Origin: Myxococcales bacterium
GTDB taxonomy: Bacteria; Myxococcota_A; Bradymonadia; REDH01
Direction: 5' to 3'
Length of the DNA stretch: 64,000 bases
Assembly (NCBI GenBank): GCA_020633625.1
Contig: JACKDJ010000017.1
Location: forward strand, 1 to 64,000
The first letter of the stretch is position 1, and every line of letters starts with the position of its first letter. This document shows positions 1 through 9,509 of the stretch, piece by piece. The position numbers were made by a program, and so were the translations under genes. The notes under the pieces were generated by a model that ran no database searches, was not told where the DNA came from, and saw only the letters and a list, made by a program, of their open reading frames with translations.

Positions 1-179
1 GTGGCCGACGCGATCGCGCCGAAGTGGGAGCAGATCGAGCGGCAACACATCGAGCTGAAGGACGGCGAGGTCGTCTTTCCGCCCGTCCTGAGCGGCATCT
101 TCGACGAGCTCGCGTCGCTCGGCGTCCACGGCCTTTGCGTCCCGCGCGAGCTCGGCGGGCTGAACGCGCCGCTGCTCGT
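1..179 (+). pseudogene. Fragment of a second acyl-CoA dehydrogenase gene
   Basis: This stretch matches 46176-46354 of the intact acyl-CoA dehydrogenase gene at 46002 with four mismatches in 179 bases (positions 2, 84, 160 and 174). It encodes the equivalent of residues 59-118. Two of the differences are synonymous, one changes Met to Leu and one changes Ala to Val, which suggests a diverged paralogue or strain variant rather than sequencing error. Homology stops abruptly at 179. The frame then runs into unrelated sequence and ends at a stop at 208-210, so no enzyme can be made. The catalytic and FAD-binding parts are absent. It begins at the window edge, so a longer upstream portion may exist. 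It could also be an assembly chimera at a repeat. Confidence 0.85.
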
Positions 180-542
180 TACGACCTCGTGCAGACGGCC
201 ATGGAGCTGAGCGGGGGTGTCCCGCGTGTGTTCCTACAACTGATGGCTGACGCCGGATCGTACGCGGCGATTCGGGGGCGGCGCGGATGGCCACTACCCG
301 AGGACTTGGACGACGCCGTAGCAGATTCGGCCGACAGCTTCCGCAGGCTTCTACTTCCGGGAGACACGGCGGCGGTCGCCAGAGTCGCCGGGACCTCTGG
401 CGCGGAGCTCGATCTCGACCGCAAGGTGAGACTGTTGTCCCACGGAGTCTTGCTGGAGCGGATGCGGAACGGGCGGCTAGAACTCGAGGTGCACCCGCTT
501 CTAGCCGACACCGTCCCGACAGGCGGTAACACGTATGCGTAA
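180..542 (+). pseudogene. C-terminal remnant of an ATPase, first gene of the BREX-like operon
   Basis: From 180 the frame encodes about 120 residues with no relation to the dehydrogenase fragment before it. The segment ELSGGVPRVFLQLM resembles the sensor-2 region of AAA/Orc-type or STAND-like ATPases. It is followed by helices and a winged-helix-like end (LDLDRKVRLLSHGVLLERM). No Walker A or B motif is present, so the N-terminal ATPase core has been lost at the junction. An open frame continues upstream to 24 in the same frame, but that part is only an out-of-frame reading of the dehydrogenase fragment. The stop (540-542) overlaps the next start at 535, which places it as the leading gene of the operon. 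The family assignment is an inference from a short motif. Confidence 0.6.
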
Positions 543-1092
543 CGCGGTCGAGGTGATGCTGAACGCGCTGGATCGCGAGGCAGGGGGCGTCGCGATCATC
601 TGGTGTCCCGATTTCGGATTGCGCGACTGGTTGGTTGGCCAGGTCGAGAGCCTGGTTTCCGAAGAGGCGCGCCCAGTGCGTCTGTCCGACGTCGAGGCGG
701 CGCTCACCGAGCCCGAACGTTTGGTTCTTCTGGTGCCGCACAACGAACGAGAGGTCGTTCTCGATCTCGATGGCAGCAGGGATCGCACGCTTGAAAACCC
801 CCGACGGAGCCAGCCGATCGTACTGTTCCTTCTCAGAGGCGGGGATGGCGCTCATGCTCTGGCCGCCGACGCACCGAGCCTCCGTAGCTGGGTCAGCGGT
901 AGCGATCCCGACCCGGAGGCGCTCGCCGAGGCGCCGTCAGAAGTCGACCTGGATACCGAGCGCCAGAAGTTCTTTGCGCGCACACACCGCACACCAGAGG
1001 AGTGGCTTCGAAACTGGCGCGCTGCCAACGTCGTTCGGAACGCGGAGAACTACTCCCTCGCGGTCCTGGCCGACTTCCTGGTGCGGCCATGA
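535..1092 (+). CDS. Unrecognised 185-aa protein in BREX-like operon
   Basis: I do not recognise a named family. The N-terminal two thirds alternate hydrophobic strands and helices (GGVAIIWCPDFGLRDWLV near residue 17, then LVLLVP and PIVLFLLRGGDG). This looks like a small Rossmann or degenerate P-loop fold, but there is no GKS/T motif. The final 45 residues are helical and charged, containing EEWLRNWRAANVVRNAENYSL. No signal peptide or membrane segment is visible, so it is probably cytoplasmic. It overlaps the ATPase remnant by 8 bp and the next gene by 4 bp (ATGA), so it should be translated with them. It could be an adaptor comparable in position to small Brx proteins, but similarity to BrxF or BrxB is not evident by eye. 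Confidence 0.8.
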   Translation: MRNAVEVMLNALDREAGGVAIIWCPDFGLRDWLVGQVESLVSEEARPVRLSDVEAALTEPERLVLLVPHNEREVVLDLDGSRDRTLENPRRSQPIVLFLLRGGDGAHALAADAPSLRSWVSGSDPDPEALAEAPSEVDLDTERQKFFARTHRTPEEWLRNWRAANVVRNAENYSLAVLADFLVRP

Positions 1093-1706
1093 GCCCCTGG
1101 GTCGGCCTATATCGGGAGCATTCCAGACTGCGGGAGCATTCCGCAGACCCGTTCACAGAACTGAAGGGCCCGCTTCGCCGCCTCGCCGATCTGAAGGAGC
1201 ACTGTCACCCCTCGCTGCCATGGCTTCTAAAGAAGAAGCAGTCCAAGTGCGGCACACGGCTCACCGTGTTCACGGTGCCGCAACCGAACGCGACGGATGC
1301 AGGGCCTGTGGCCTTGAGGGGGTTGCCTGACCTCGTCGGGGCTCGGCTCTCCATCCAGGCGACGTTCGAGTCTAAGACCTCTCGGATCCAGCACTTTTCG
1401 GTCGCGATCTCCGGGCAGACCAGCTCCAGTGTCGACTGGACCGTGGCGCTCCACCTCGAGAGCGAACTCGGCAGTCCCGACGTAGTAGGTTGGCAAGCCG
1501 ATTGGCGCGGCGAGGGCGCGTGCAGCCACGCCGTATTCCACTGCCACGTCGGCCCCGACCTCGACGCCAAACCAAAGGTACGGGTCCCGTTTCCAGCGGT
1601 CAGTCCCGGGCACGCGCTCGACTGGGTCCTCGCGACCGTGGTTCCGGGGTTCGACCCGATGCCGTGGGCCAACGTTGAAACTGCAATGAAGACACCGGGC
1701 ACATGA
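1089..1706 (+). CDS. Unrecognised 205-aa protein in BREX-like operon
   Basis: No family is recognised. The ATG at 1089 was chosen because it overlaps the preceding stop (ATGA), and the frame upstream of it has no better start. Residues 1-50 are basic and helical. The middle holds beta-rich segments, and near residue 165 there is a HAVFHCHVGPD segment followed by a proline-rich stretch and ALDWVLATVVPGFDPMPW. The paired histidines with a following proline and LDxVL pattern could be a metal or nucleotide site, which is speculation. The protein seems soluble. The stop (1704-1706) overlaps the PglY start at 1703, so its stoichiometry is probably linked to the core defence proteins. Confidence 0.8.
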   Translation: MSPWVGLYREHSRLREHSADPFTELKGPLRRLADLKEHCHPSLPWLLKKKQSKCGTRLTVFTVPQPNATDAGPVALRGLPDLVGARLSIQATFESKTSRIQHFSVAISGQTSSSVDWTVALHLESELGSPDVVGWQADWRGEGACSHAVFHCHVGPDLDAKPKVRVPFPAVSPGHALDWVLATVVPGFDPMPWANVETAMKTPGT

Positions 1707-4700
1707 CCAACCTCGTACACGACCTCCTCGACCTCCCCGAGGCCGTCCGCAAGGGCGACTTCGTTCAAGGACTCACCGAGGGAATCGCCAAGCCCGAGGC
1801 GACGCTGCGCGACTACGCGATCACGCCGAAGATCGTGCAGTCCTTCGAGAAAGCGCTGTCCATCGTCAGGAGCGCGCTCGACGACGACCGCAGCCAGGCC
1901 GCCTATCTCGACGGCTCGTTTGGTTCCGGCAAGTCGCACTTCATGGCCGTACTCGACCTGATGCTCGCCGACGACCCAACCCCCTGGCGCCGGGCGGAGC
2001 TCCACGCCTTCCGCACCTCCCACCCGTGGATCGGCAAGAAGAAGCTCGTCCAGCTCCCGATTCACATGCTCGACGCGCAAGACATGGAGTCGAAGATCCT
2101 CGGCACCTATGTACGCTGGGTAGCCGAGGCCCACCCCGGCGCGGTCGTTCCCGCCGTGTATGTCGACGAAGGGCTCTTCGATGACGCGAAGCGGCTTCGG
2201 ACGCGAATGGGCGACGACGCGTTCCTCGCCGAGCTCAACGGTGGCGCCAAGCAGGCGGCCTCCGGCTGGGGCAAGCGCGCGAGCACGACCATGTGGACCG
2301 CCGACAGCTTCGACGCCGCCGCGGGGAGCGCGTACCTGGGTGAGGAGGACCGCGACGCCCAGACTCCGCGAGCGCGGCTGTTCAGCGACCTCGTCCGCAC
2401 GTTCTTCACCTCGTGGACCTCGCAGCGCTCGCGCTTCGTGGACCTCGACACGGGTCTCGGCGTCGTGAGCCGCCACGCCAAAGGCCTCGGCTACGACGCC
2501 GTCGTCCTCTACCTCGACGAGCTGATCCTCTGGCTTGCAGGCCGCTCGGGCGACTTGCCGTTCGTCGGCCAAGAGGTGCAGAAGCTCGTGAAGTTGAAAG
2601 AGGCGCAAGACGCCTCCCGCGCGATCCCGATCGTCAGCTTCATCGCCCGGCAGCGAGATCTCTCCGACTTCCTGGGAGTCGAGGCGCAGGGCGCCATCCG
2701 AGCCCAGCTCTCCCGGAACCTCTCGCACCATGAAGGGCGCTTCGACAACGTGAGCCTGGCGGACAGCAACCTCCCGGCGATCGTGAAGCACCGCGTCGTT
2801 CGACCCAAGGACGACGAGGCCGCCGAGAAGCTCAAAGACGACTTCGCCCGGACGTGGAGGGCCGCCGGCCAAGCAGCGAGCGTGCTGATCGGGAGCGAAG
2901 GCGACGAGGCCGCATTCAAGCAAGTCTACCCGTTCTCCCCGGCGTTGGTGGAGGCCCTCGTCGCGCTCTCGGATTGTTTGCAGCGAGAGCGCACCGCGAT
3001 CCGCATTCTGATGGAGCTGCTCGTCCACCATCTGCCCGATCTCGAGCTCGGCCGAGTAGTGCCGGTCGGCGACGCCTTCGACGCGCTGGCCGAGAGCGAA
3101 GACCCCATCGACGACCCGGTGATGAAGGCTCGCTTCGACAGGGCCCGCGACCTCTACCTCAACAGCTTTCTGCCGCTGATCCGGCGCGCGCAAGGGACCG
3201 ACAGTCCCGCCGACTGCCAGCGCGCCCGCGAAGACCACGATCGGCGCCTCGGCTGCTCTCGCTGTCCGAAGCAGGCGTGTCGAAACGACAACCGCCTGGC
3301 CAAGACGCTGCTGATGGCGGCGCTCGTGCCCGAGGCGAAGCCCTTCAAGGGGCTCACGGTCAAACGGCTGGTCAACTTGAACCACGGGACCATCGCGTCC
3401 CCGATCCCAGGCGCCGAGATGCAGGTCGCAGCGCAGCGCCTGCGCGAGTGGGCCAGCCAGATCGGCGCGCTGCGATTGGGCGATCAGGCCGACCCGGAAG
3501 TGTCGGTCCACCTGTCGGGCGTCGACCTCCGGCCGATTCTCGCCGCGGCCGCCGACGCCGACAAGCCGGGCGCCCGCAAGAACACGATGCGGCGACTGCT
3601 CTTCGACTCGCTCGGCCTGACGGCCGACGGCAGCATCGTGGACGCCGAGCAGAGCTACTTCGGCACAAAGCGTCCCGGGCGGGTCCGATACGGAAACGTG
3701 CGTGAGATGGACGACCTGACGCTGCGCGCGGCTCAGGGCGTCGAGTGGCAGCTCGTCCTCGACTATCCGTTCGACGAGCGCGGCCACGGTCCTGCAGACG
3801 ACCTGGCGCGCGTCGAGGCGTACCGCGATGCTCACGCCGGGTCAGGGCCGCCCAACCCTACGGTGGTCTGGCTCCCGACCTTCTTCTCGCGCGAGATGGA
3901 GAACGAGCTCGGAGACCTCGTCGTTCTCGAGCACATCCTCGATGGCGACCCGCGGCGCTACCTTGGACACCTGCGCGTCGAGGACCAGCACACAACACGG
4001 GCCGACCTCACCAGCCTTCGTGCGCAGAAGGAGTCTCTGGTCAAGCGCACCCTCTCAGACGCGTACGGTCTGACCAGCGCGGGCAGGACCACGCTCCTCG
4101 ACGCGTCGCGCTCCGTCGACGAACACATATTGCCGCTGCTCGATGATCTCGAGATTCGGAGCGTGCTCGCCGGCAACATGCGCGACGGCCTCAAGCAAGT
4201 CGTCGACGCGCTGCTGTCCAAGCGCTATCCGCACCACCCTCGCTTCGACGGCCCGGTCACCGCGTCGAGGATGGAGCGAGTGCGCGGGCTTCTCGAGCGG
4301 CTGCTCGACACCCGCGACCGGCGGATGAACGTCGATAAGACCGAGAAGAGCGATCTCCGAGCATACTCCGATCCGCTCGGCCTCACCGACACGGGCGACG
4401 TCGCCGTGGTGCTGCGCGAACGACCGTTTCAGGAGCTGGAGCAGGCGCGGCAGCAGAGGGGTCTCGACACGCCAACCGTGGGTGACGTGAGGCGATGGCT
4501 CGACCCGGCGGGCACGCGCGGGCTGCCGCCCGAGGTCGAGGACCTTCTCGTCCTCGCCTGGTGTGTGTGGAGCGGGCGGACTCTGCAGCGGGACGGGCGG
4601 CCCTACACGCCGCCGCGACTGGGACAGGTCGCCGACGATGCGGAGCTGATGCGCCCAGAGTTGCCGACGCCCGCTGAGTGGGCCGATGCCCTCGACCGCG

Positions 4701-5422
4701 CCGGGCATCTGTTTGGGATCGCCCTCGCAGGCAAGGCGCTCACCGCGCACAACCTGGCGGCCTTCGTCGAGCAGGTGCGCGAGAAGTGCTCCAGGCTCTC
4801 GGCCGTCGACCCCCTGGTGGCGCCTCTCGAGGAGTGCGTGCGGGAGTGGGCGTCCCCCAACGATGCTCCCCGGCTCGCAACCGCGAAGGCGTGCGCCGAC
4901 CTCGTCACGCACGTCCAGCGGACGCAGGGAGCCTCGCTGGTCCGCGCGCTCGCGGAGTTCAACCCGCAGACGTCACTCCCAGCGATGGGACGGAGCCTGA
5001 CCACCGCTGAGAATTGCCGTCGACTCCTCATGGAGCGTCCGCGCTGGATCGTGTTCGGGCAGGTCCGCAACCTCGTTCACGACACCGGTCGTGGACACCG
5101 CGCAAGCTTGCTCCTCGAAGACCTCAGCAGGCTGCTCTCGTCGGACGAGGTCAACAGCATGCTCGCCGACGGGCTGAACGACCTCACGCGTCGCGCAGAG
5201 GAGCTGTTGGGCGTCGGCGCGCGTCCGCCGGCGTCGCCGCCCGAGCCGCCCGAGCCGGGGTGGACGACCGTCATCGACAGGTCCGTGAGCTTCGACGACC
5301 CCACGAGCGTCGCCGCGTCGCTGCGCGAGCTCGCTGCGGAGGTCGAACAGGCCGTTGCGGGCGCAGACGAGATTCACGTCGAGCTCTCGGTCGTCGTCAC
5401 GCGTCGGGCTCCCTCCCGATGA
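1703..5422 (+). CDS. pglY: BREX type 2-like ATPase PglY
   Basis: A 1239-residue cytoplasmic P-loop ATPase of the BrxC/PglY group, the large ATPase of BREX/Pgl phage-exclusion systems. The Walker A motif DGSFGSGKSHF lies at residues 71-81 with Lys77, close to the N-terminus as usual for PglY. A Walker B-like stretch (YDAVVLYLDELILW) follows near residue 270. A Cys cluster with the pattern CxxCxxxxC sits near residue 515. The rest is a long helical body typical in length for the family. It overlaps the 205-aa gene upstream and PglZ downstream by 4 bp each. Family membership is firm from the motif and gene order. The exact role (ATP-driven exclusion of phage DNA replication) is known only at system level. 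Confidence 0.93.
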   Translation: MTNLVHDLLDLPEAVRKGDFVQGLTEGIAKPEATLRDYAITPKIVQSFEKALSIVRSALDDDRSQAAYLDGSFGSGKSHFMAVLDLMLADDPTPWRRAELHAFRTSHPWIGKKKLVQLPIHMLDAQDMESKILGTYVRWVAEAHPGAVVPAVYVDEGLFDDAKRLRTRMGDDAFLAELNGGAKQAASGWGKRASTTMWTADSFDAAAGSAYLGEEDRDAQTPRARLFSDLVRTFFTSWTSQRSRFVDLDTGLGVVSRHAKGLGYDAVVLYLDELILWLAGRSGDLPFVGQEVQKLVKLKEAQDASRAIPIVSFIARQRDLSDFLGVEAQGAIRAQLSRNLSHHEGRFDNVSLADSNLPAIVKHRVVRPKDDEAAEKLKDDFARTWRAAGQAASVLIGSEGDEAAFKQVYPFSPALVEALVALSDCLQRERTAIRILMELLVHHLPDLELGRVVPVGDAFDALAESEDPIDDPVMKARFDRARDLYLNSFLPLIRRAQGTDSPADCQRAREDHDRRLGCSRCPKQACRNDNRLAKTLLMAALVPEAKPFKGLTVKRLVNLNHGTIASPIPGAEMQVAAQRLREWASQIGALRLGDQADPEVSVHLSGVDLRPILAAAADADKPGARKNTMRRLLFDSLGLTADGSIVDAEQSYFGTKRPGRVRYGNVREMDDLTLRAAQGVEWQLVLDYPFDERGHGPADDLARVEAYRDAHAGSGPPNPTVVWLPTFFSREMENELGDLVVLEHILDGDPRRYLGHLRVEDQHTTRADLTSLRAQKESLVKRTLSDAYGLTSAGRTTLLDASRSVDEHILPLLDDLEIRSVLAGNMRDGLKQVVDALLSKRYPHHPRFDGPVTASRMERVRGLLERLLDTRDRRMNVDKTEKSDLRAYSDPLGLTDTGDVAVVLRERPFQELEQARQQRGLDTPTVGDVRRWLDPAGTRGLPPEVEDLLVLAWCVWSGRTLQRDGRPYTPPRLGQVADDAELMRPELPTPAEWADALDRAGHLFGIALAGKALTAHNLAAFVEQVREKCSRLSAVDPLVAPLEECVREWASPNDAPRLATAKACADLVTHVQRTQGASLVRALAEFNPQTSLPAMGRSLTTAENCRRLLMERPRWIVFGQVRNLVHDTGRGHRASLLLEDLSRLLSSDEVNSMLADGLNDLTRRAEELLGVGARPPASPPEPPEPGWTTVIDRSVSFDDPTSVAASLRELAAEVEQAVAGADEIHVELSVVVTRRAPSR

Positions 5423-8193
5423 TGGAGGCGCCGTTCCTCACAGTCTCCGAGCTTCGTCAGGAGGTGGAGCGGATCTTTCGCCGCGACCATCGGTCGCGGC
5501 TCGTAGCGCTGTACGGCCGAGGTGAAGCAGGTGAGTTCGAGCTTGGTGGGGATCGATGGCGGGTCGTTCCGACGCGGTGCGAGCTCGACCTCCGCGAGCG
5601 GCTGCCTCGGCCCGCCGACGAAGCTTCTGACGGCAGCGTCTTCCTCATCGACTGGGTACCGGACGTCCTCCCGTTAGACGTGGCGTGCCGGCTCGCCGGT
5701 GGACGCCTGTACCATGTGGCCCGCGACGCCCGTCTCGCGGCGCTCTTCGGCGCGCGACAGCTCGAGCAGGGACTCGCCGGCAGCGCCCTCGCCAAGCTCT
5801 TCCTCGCTGGCGGCGTCGCGCCGCCGCGCAAAGTGCAGGGGCTCCAGCTCACTCACCGGGTGGCATGGATGAGCCTGCTCGAGGCGCGGGTCCGCCTCCC
5901 AGAGACCGCGCTCGCGTCGCCCGCGCTGCTGCTTGCCTGGGCGGCTTCGAATGACGGTGGTCCGGCATTCGCTCGTCAGGTAGAGAACGACGATCTGTGG
6001 CGGAACGTGCGCCGCGAGCTGAGCGAGTGGCTTCGCGCCGACGTCGGAGAGGCAGCCGACGTCGTGTGGCGGGCGTGGGAGCGCGGCCTCGCTGTCCGGC
6101 TGCTCGAAGTACTGCCGCTGCTGGAGGCATCGGGGGCTGCTGGTGACCCGTTCGTCGCTGGCCAACTCGCCGGCCAGCTCGCAGCGTGGCTGCCCGACCT
6201 CTCGGCCGCGGTGCGTGGCGTCGAGAGCGTCCTGGTCCAGCGCGGCAGCCTCGACGCTGCTCTGCCGGCCGATCGGGCCGGCCTTCTGGTGGCGCTCGAC
6301 CGCAGCCAGGCACTTGCCGAGAGTGCGGGGCTCGGCTCGCTGACAATGGCCAGTCGCCGCCTTCCTGGAGGACACCGTGCTCGGGAGCGCGACCTCGGGC
6401 GCGCCGCACAGGCGTTTCTCGATGATCCAAGCCACGAGCGAGCTGCGGGTGTCGTCGCTGCTCTTGGGGCGCTCGAGGCACACGCGCTCGATACGCACGT
6501 CCGACCCGAGGACCATCGATCGGCGCGCCGCAGCGTCGCTCGCATCGCGCTGTGGCTTGCGCACCGCGAAGCGCGCGCGCCATCGGGGACGCGCTGGCAG
6601 CCGGCCGTCGACTTGGCGAGGCAGTACGCAGAGGAGGGCGGCTACGTCGAGTGGGCCCGCCAGCAGCTCCGCGGCTTGAGAGCCGCCGAGGAGACGCTGA
6701 TCTCTGCTGCCCGCAAGCTCGAACTCGAAGCCGCGAGGGTTCAGAGCGACGACCACCGAACGTTTGCGGAGGCATACGTGCGCTGGCTCGCGTCCGACAA
6801 GCCCGGCGTCGGGGCGACGCCCATCGAGAACGTCGGCAAACAGGTGATCGCGCCGTTTCTAGGGGGCGACCGCCCGCGCCGATTGCTCGTCGTTCTCATG
6901 GACGGAATGAGCCACGCGGCGGCGGCACAGCTCGTGACGCGGCTCTCGATTGCGCGCCGCTGGGGCCCGATCGCCTGGCGTCCGGACGGCTGGGAGGGCG
7001 TGCTGCCGTTGCCTCCGGTCCTCGCCGTGGCTCCAACCCTGACGGAGATCAGCCGCGGCGCTTTCTTCGCAGGAAAGGCCGACCCGCGCTTCGGTGACGA
7101 AGGCACAGACAAGGATCCCGCCCGCTGGAAGGCCCACCGAGCGGTCGCGCGACTGCTCGGCGAGGATGCGCCGCCGCTCTTCGTCCGCCGAGACATCCTC
7201 AGCGGCCACGACCTCGCAACCGACCTCCGCGATGCGATCGAGGGCACGTGTCCGGCCGTGGCGGTCGTCGTGAACGCGATCGACGAGGACCTGAAGGGCA
7301 GCGTCCAGGTAGCGATCGACTACAGCTTGGCGCCTGTACTTCCCCTCGAAGCGCTGCTCACTGCCGCAGAGGAGGGCGAGCGAGTCGTCCTCCTTGTGGC
7401 GGACCACGGTCACGTCCTGGGCGACGGCACGCGCCCCCTGGAGGGCCGACTCGGCAAGGGGCGCCCGGGCGGCGCCCGCTGGCGCGCGCTCGCCGCCGAC
7501 GAGATGCCCGAGCCCGACGAAGTCGCCTTGCCTAGGACTTGCTGGTCGCCACGCGGGTGGGACCGCGTCGCTGTGCTCTGGGATCCCACGGTCGTGAACC
7601 GTGCAACGAGCTACGGTGCGCACGGCGGGCTCTCGCTCGCCGAGGCAGTCGCGCCCGCGATTCTGATCGCCCCGGACTGGCTGGAGCGCGCGGCGCCGAA
7701 CGACCCGGGCCTCGCCGCGCGCCCATCGCCGACACCGGATTGGTGGGAGCTCCGCGCACGCCGCGCGACCGTGCGGCCGGAGCCGACCTCTGCGGCCAAG
7801 CCGGCCTCTGCGGCCAAGCCGACACCCGACCAGACAGTGCTGTTTGCGCCCGCGCCAACGGAGTCGGCAGCCCCGGCGGCGCCCGCGGCTCCGGCCTTGA
7901 TCGTGGCCCTGAGCCGGTCCAGCGTCTTCCAGAACCAAGTCGCAGGCCTGCCCGCGGCCGAAGCCGAGCGTGTCCTGCTCTGGTTGAGCATCCTGGTCGA
8001 GGCGGGCGGTTCGCTGCCCGCTGGAGAGTTCGCGGCGGCCGCGGGCGTTCGCGGCCACCAGGTCGGCGGCGTCGTGGCGAGGATGGGCGTGCTCAACGCC
8101 GATGGGTTCGCGATGGTTGAACACGACCACGTCGGACGGCGCGTGGTCCTCCAGCGCTCGCGGCTCGTCCAACACTACGGGATCAAAGAGTGA
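5419..8193 (+). CDS. pglZ: BREX-type PglZ, alkaline phosphatase-fold protein
   Basis: A 924-residue protein with a PglZ domain in its C-terminal half. The metal-site motifs of the alkaline phosphatase superfamily are visible: VVLMDGMSHAAA with Asp495, and VADHGHV with Asp662, His663 and His665. The N-terminal half is helical and lacks recognisable enzymatic motifs. A low-complexity linker with Ala/Pro/Lys repeats (near residues 795-825) precedes a small winged-helix-like C-terminus. The first of two adjacent ATGs (5419) forms an ATGA overlap with pglY. It is the signature gene of BREX systems and partners PglY/BrxC. Its substrate in the cell is not established. The extended N-terminus and neighbours match the type 2 subfamily rather than type 1. 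Confidence 0.92.
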   Translation: MMEAPFLTVSELRQEVERIFRRDHRSRLVALYGRGEAGEFELGGDRWRVVPTRCELDLRERLPRPADEASDGSVFLIDWVPDVLPLDVACRLAGGRLYHVARDARLAALFGARQLEQGLAGSALAKLFLAGGVAPPRKVQGLQLTHRVAWMSLLEARVRLPETALASPALLLAWAASNDGGPAFARQVENDDLWRNVRRELSEWLRADVGEAADVVWRAWERGLAVRLLEVLPLLEASGAAGDPFVAGQLAGQLAAWLPDLSAAVRGVESVLVQRGSLDAALPADRAGLLVALDRSQALAESAGLGSLTMASRRLPGGHRARERDLGRAAQAFLDDPSHERAAGVVAALGALEAHALDTHVRPEDHRSARRSVARIALWLAHREARAPSGTRWQPAVDLARQYAEEGGYVEWARQQLRGLRAAEETLISAARKLELEAARVQSDDHRTFAEAYVRWLASDKPGVGATPIENVGKQVIAPFLGGDRPRRLLVVLMDGMSHAAAAQLVTRLSIARRWGPIAWRPDGWEGVLPLPPVLAVAPTLTEISRGAFFAGKADPRFGDEGTDKDPARWKAHRAVARLLGEDAPPLFVRRDILSGHDLATDLRDAIEGTCPAVAVVVNAIDEDLKGSVQVAIDYSLAPVLPLEALLTAAEEGERVVLLVADHGHVLGDGTRPLEGRLGKGRPGGARWRALAADEMPEPDEVALPRTCWSPRGWDRVAVLWDPTVVNRATSYGAHGGLSLAEAVAPAILIAPDWLERAAPNDPGLAARPSPTPDWWELRARRATVRPEPTSAAKPASAAKPTPDQTVLFAPAPTESAAPAAPAAPALIVALSRSSVFQNQVAGLPAAEAERVLLWLSILVEAGGSLPAGEFAAAAGVRGHQVGGVVARMGVLNADGFAMVEHDHVGRRVVLQRSRLVQHYGIKE

Positions 8194-9503
8194 GCGCTCC
8201 GAGCCCCCTGCTGCGTCGCGACGTAGTCGAAGCGCTTCGGCGCGGAACCGTGCCCCGACGGGGTCTCGACCTCTTCGCCGTCGGCACCGACCGCTTGGAG
8301 CGCGCGCTGCAAGAGGAGCTCGACCGGTGCGCTGCGGGCGGCTCGGTGTTCAAGGCGCTGCGCGGCGACTTCGGCTGCGGCAAGAGTTTCACCGCGCGTT
8401 GGTACCAGCAGCAAGCGATGGCGCGCGGCTTCGCCGTGGCCGAAGTGCAGATCTCCGAGAACGACACGCCGCTGCACCGGCTCGAGACGGTGTACCGTCG
8501 GGCGATGGAGGGCCTGCGTACCGCCGAGTGGGACACCGGCGCGTTCCGAGCGGTGATCTCGCAGTGGATCATGGGACTCGAGGAGGAGGTGACCAAACAG
8601 CTCCGCGACCCGGACGACCTCGACGCGCTGGGCCGTGGTGTCGGCGACCTCATGGAGGCCCGCCTCGCCGAGGTCAGCGCTGTGCAGCCGCAGTACGCCG
8701 CGGTTCTGCGCGCCTACCACGCCGCCCAACTGCACGATGACCACGCGGTCGCCGAGGGACTGATTGCGTGGTTGATGGGGCAACCAAACGTCTCGGCAGA
8801 CATCAAACGCAGAGCCGGCATCAAGGGCGATGTCGATCACACCGGTGCGCTCGGCTTCTTTCGAGGACTGTTGGCGGTCCTACAGCAATGTGGGCGGCCC
8901 GGTCTTCTCCTGGTTCTCGACGAGGTGGAGACGATCCAGCGTGTTCGCTCCGACAGCCGCGACAAGAGCCTCGAGGCACTCCGGAAGCTGATCGACGACC
9001 TTTACGGCGGCCGCTTCGCCGGCTTGTATGTGCTCATCACGGGCACGCCAGCTTTCTTCGACGGCCCCAACGGCGTTCGACGCCTCCCGCCGCTTGCTCA
9101 GCGACTGCACGTGGACTTCAGCGGCGACGCCCGCTGGGACAACCCACGCGACGTTCAGGTGCGACTTCACGCATTCGACCTCGACCGTCTAGTGGAGGTA
9201 GGTCGCCGGGTCCGCGAACTCTATCCCACCGAGGCACCCGAACGTATGGCGGCGCGCGTCACCGACGACGTGCTCGCCGGGTTGGCGAAGTCAGTCGCAG
9301 GACGGCTAGGCGGGAAGGTCGGCGTCGCCCCACGCATCTTCCTGCGAAAGCTCGTGGCGGGTCTGCTCGATCGCGTCGACCTCTATCCGGAGTTCGATCC
9401 CCATCGGGACTTCGAGCTTTCGCTCACTGCCGACGAGCTCACAGTCGAGGAGCGCGCCGCCGCCGGCGGCGGCTCGCCAGACGACTTCGACTTGGAGCTC
9501 TGA
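8190..9503 (+). CDS. brxD: BREX ATP-binding protein BrxD
   Basis: A 437-residue P-loop protein. Walker A is GDFGCGKSF with Lys65, and a Walker B-like strand, LLLVLDEVE, places Asp244-Glu245. The N-terminal RRDVVEALRRGTVPRRGLD and the overall layout match BrxD, an ATPase found in type 2 and type 6 BREX loci next to BrxHI. A sensor-like segment YVLITGTPAFF follows near residue 280. The start is GTG at 8190, overlapping the pglZ stop (GTGA). BrxD is thought to work as a pair with the helicase BrxHI encoded 6 bp downstream. No methyltransferase gene separates it from PglZ. Confidence 0.88.
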   Translation: MSAPSPLLRRDVVEALRRGTVPRRGLDLFAVGTDRLERALQEELDRCAAGGSVFKALRGDFGCGKSFTARWYQQQAMARGFAVAEVQISENDTPLHRLETVYRRAMEGLRTAEWDTGAFRAVISQWIMGLEEEVTKQLRDPDDLDALGRGVGDLMEARLAEVSAVQPQYAAVLRAYHAAQLHDDHAVAEGLIAWLMGQPNVSADIKRRAGIKGDVDHTGALGFFRGLLAVLQQCGRPGLLLVLDEVETIQRVRSDSRDKSLEALRKLIDDLYGGRFAGLYVLITGTPAFFDGPNGVRRLPPLAQRLHVDFSGDARWDNPRDVQVRLHAFDLDRLVEVGRRVRELYPTEAPERMAARVTDDVLAGLAKSVAGRLGGKVGVAPRIFLRKLVAGLLDRVDLYPEFDPHRDFELSLTADELTVEERAAAGGGSPDDFDLEL

Positions 9504-9509
9504 GTCGCC

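Noticed and set aside
24..179. N-terminal extension of the ATPase remnant frame back to 24
   Set aside because: This part is an out-of-frame reading of the acyl-CoA dehydrogenase fragment, with Arg/Pro/Ala-rich shadow composition.
1205..3835. An 876-codon open frame on the minus strand
   Set aside because: It runs antisense through the clear PglY gene and the 205-aa gene, and is a GC-rich shadow without recognisable domains.
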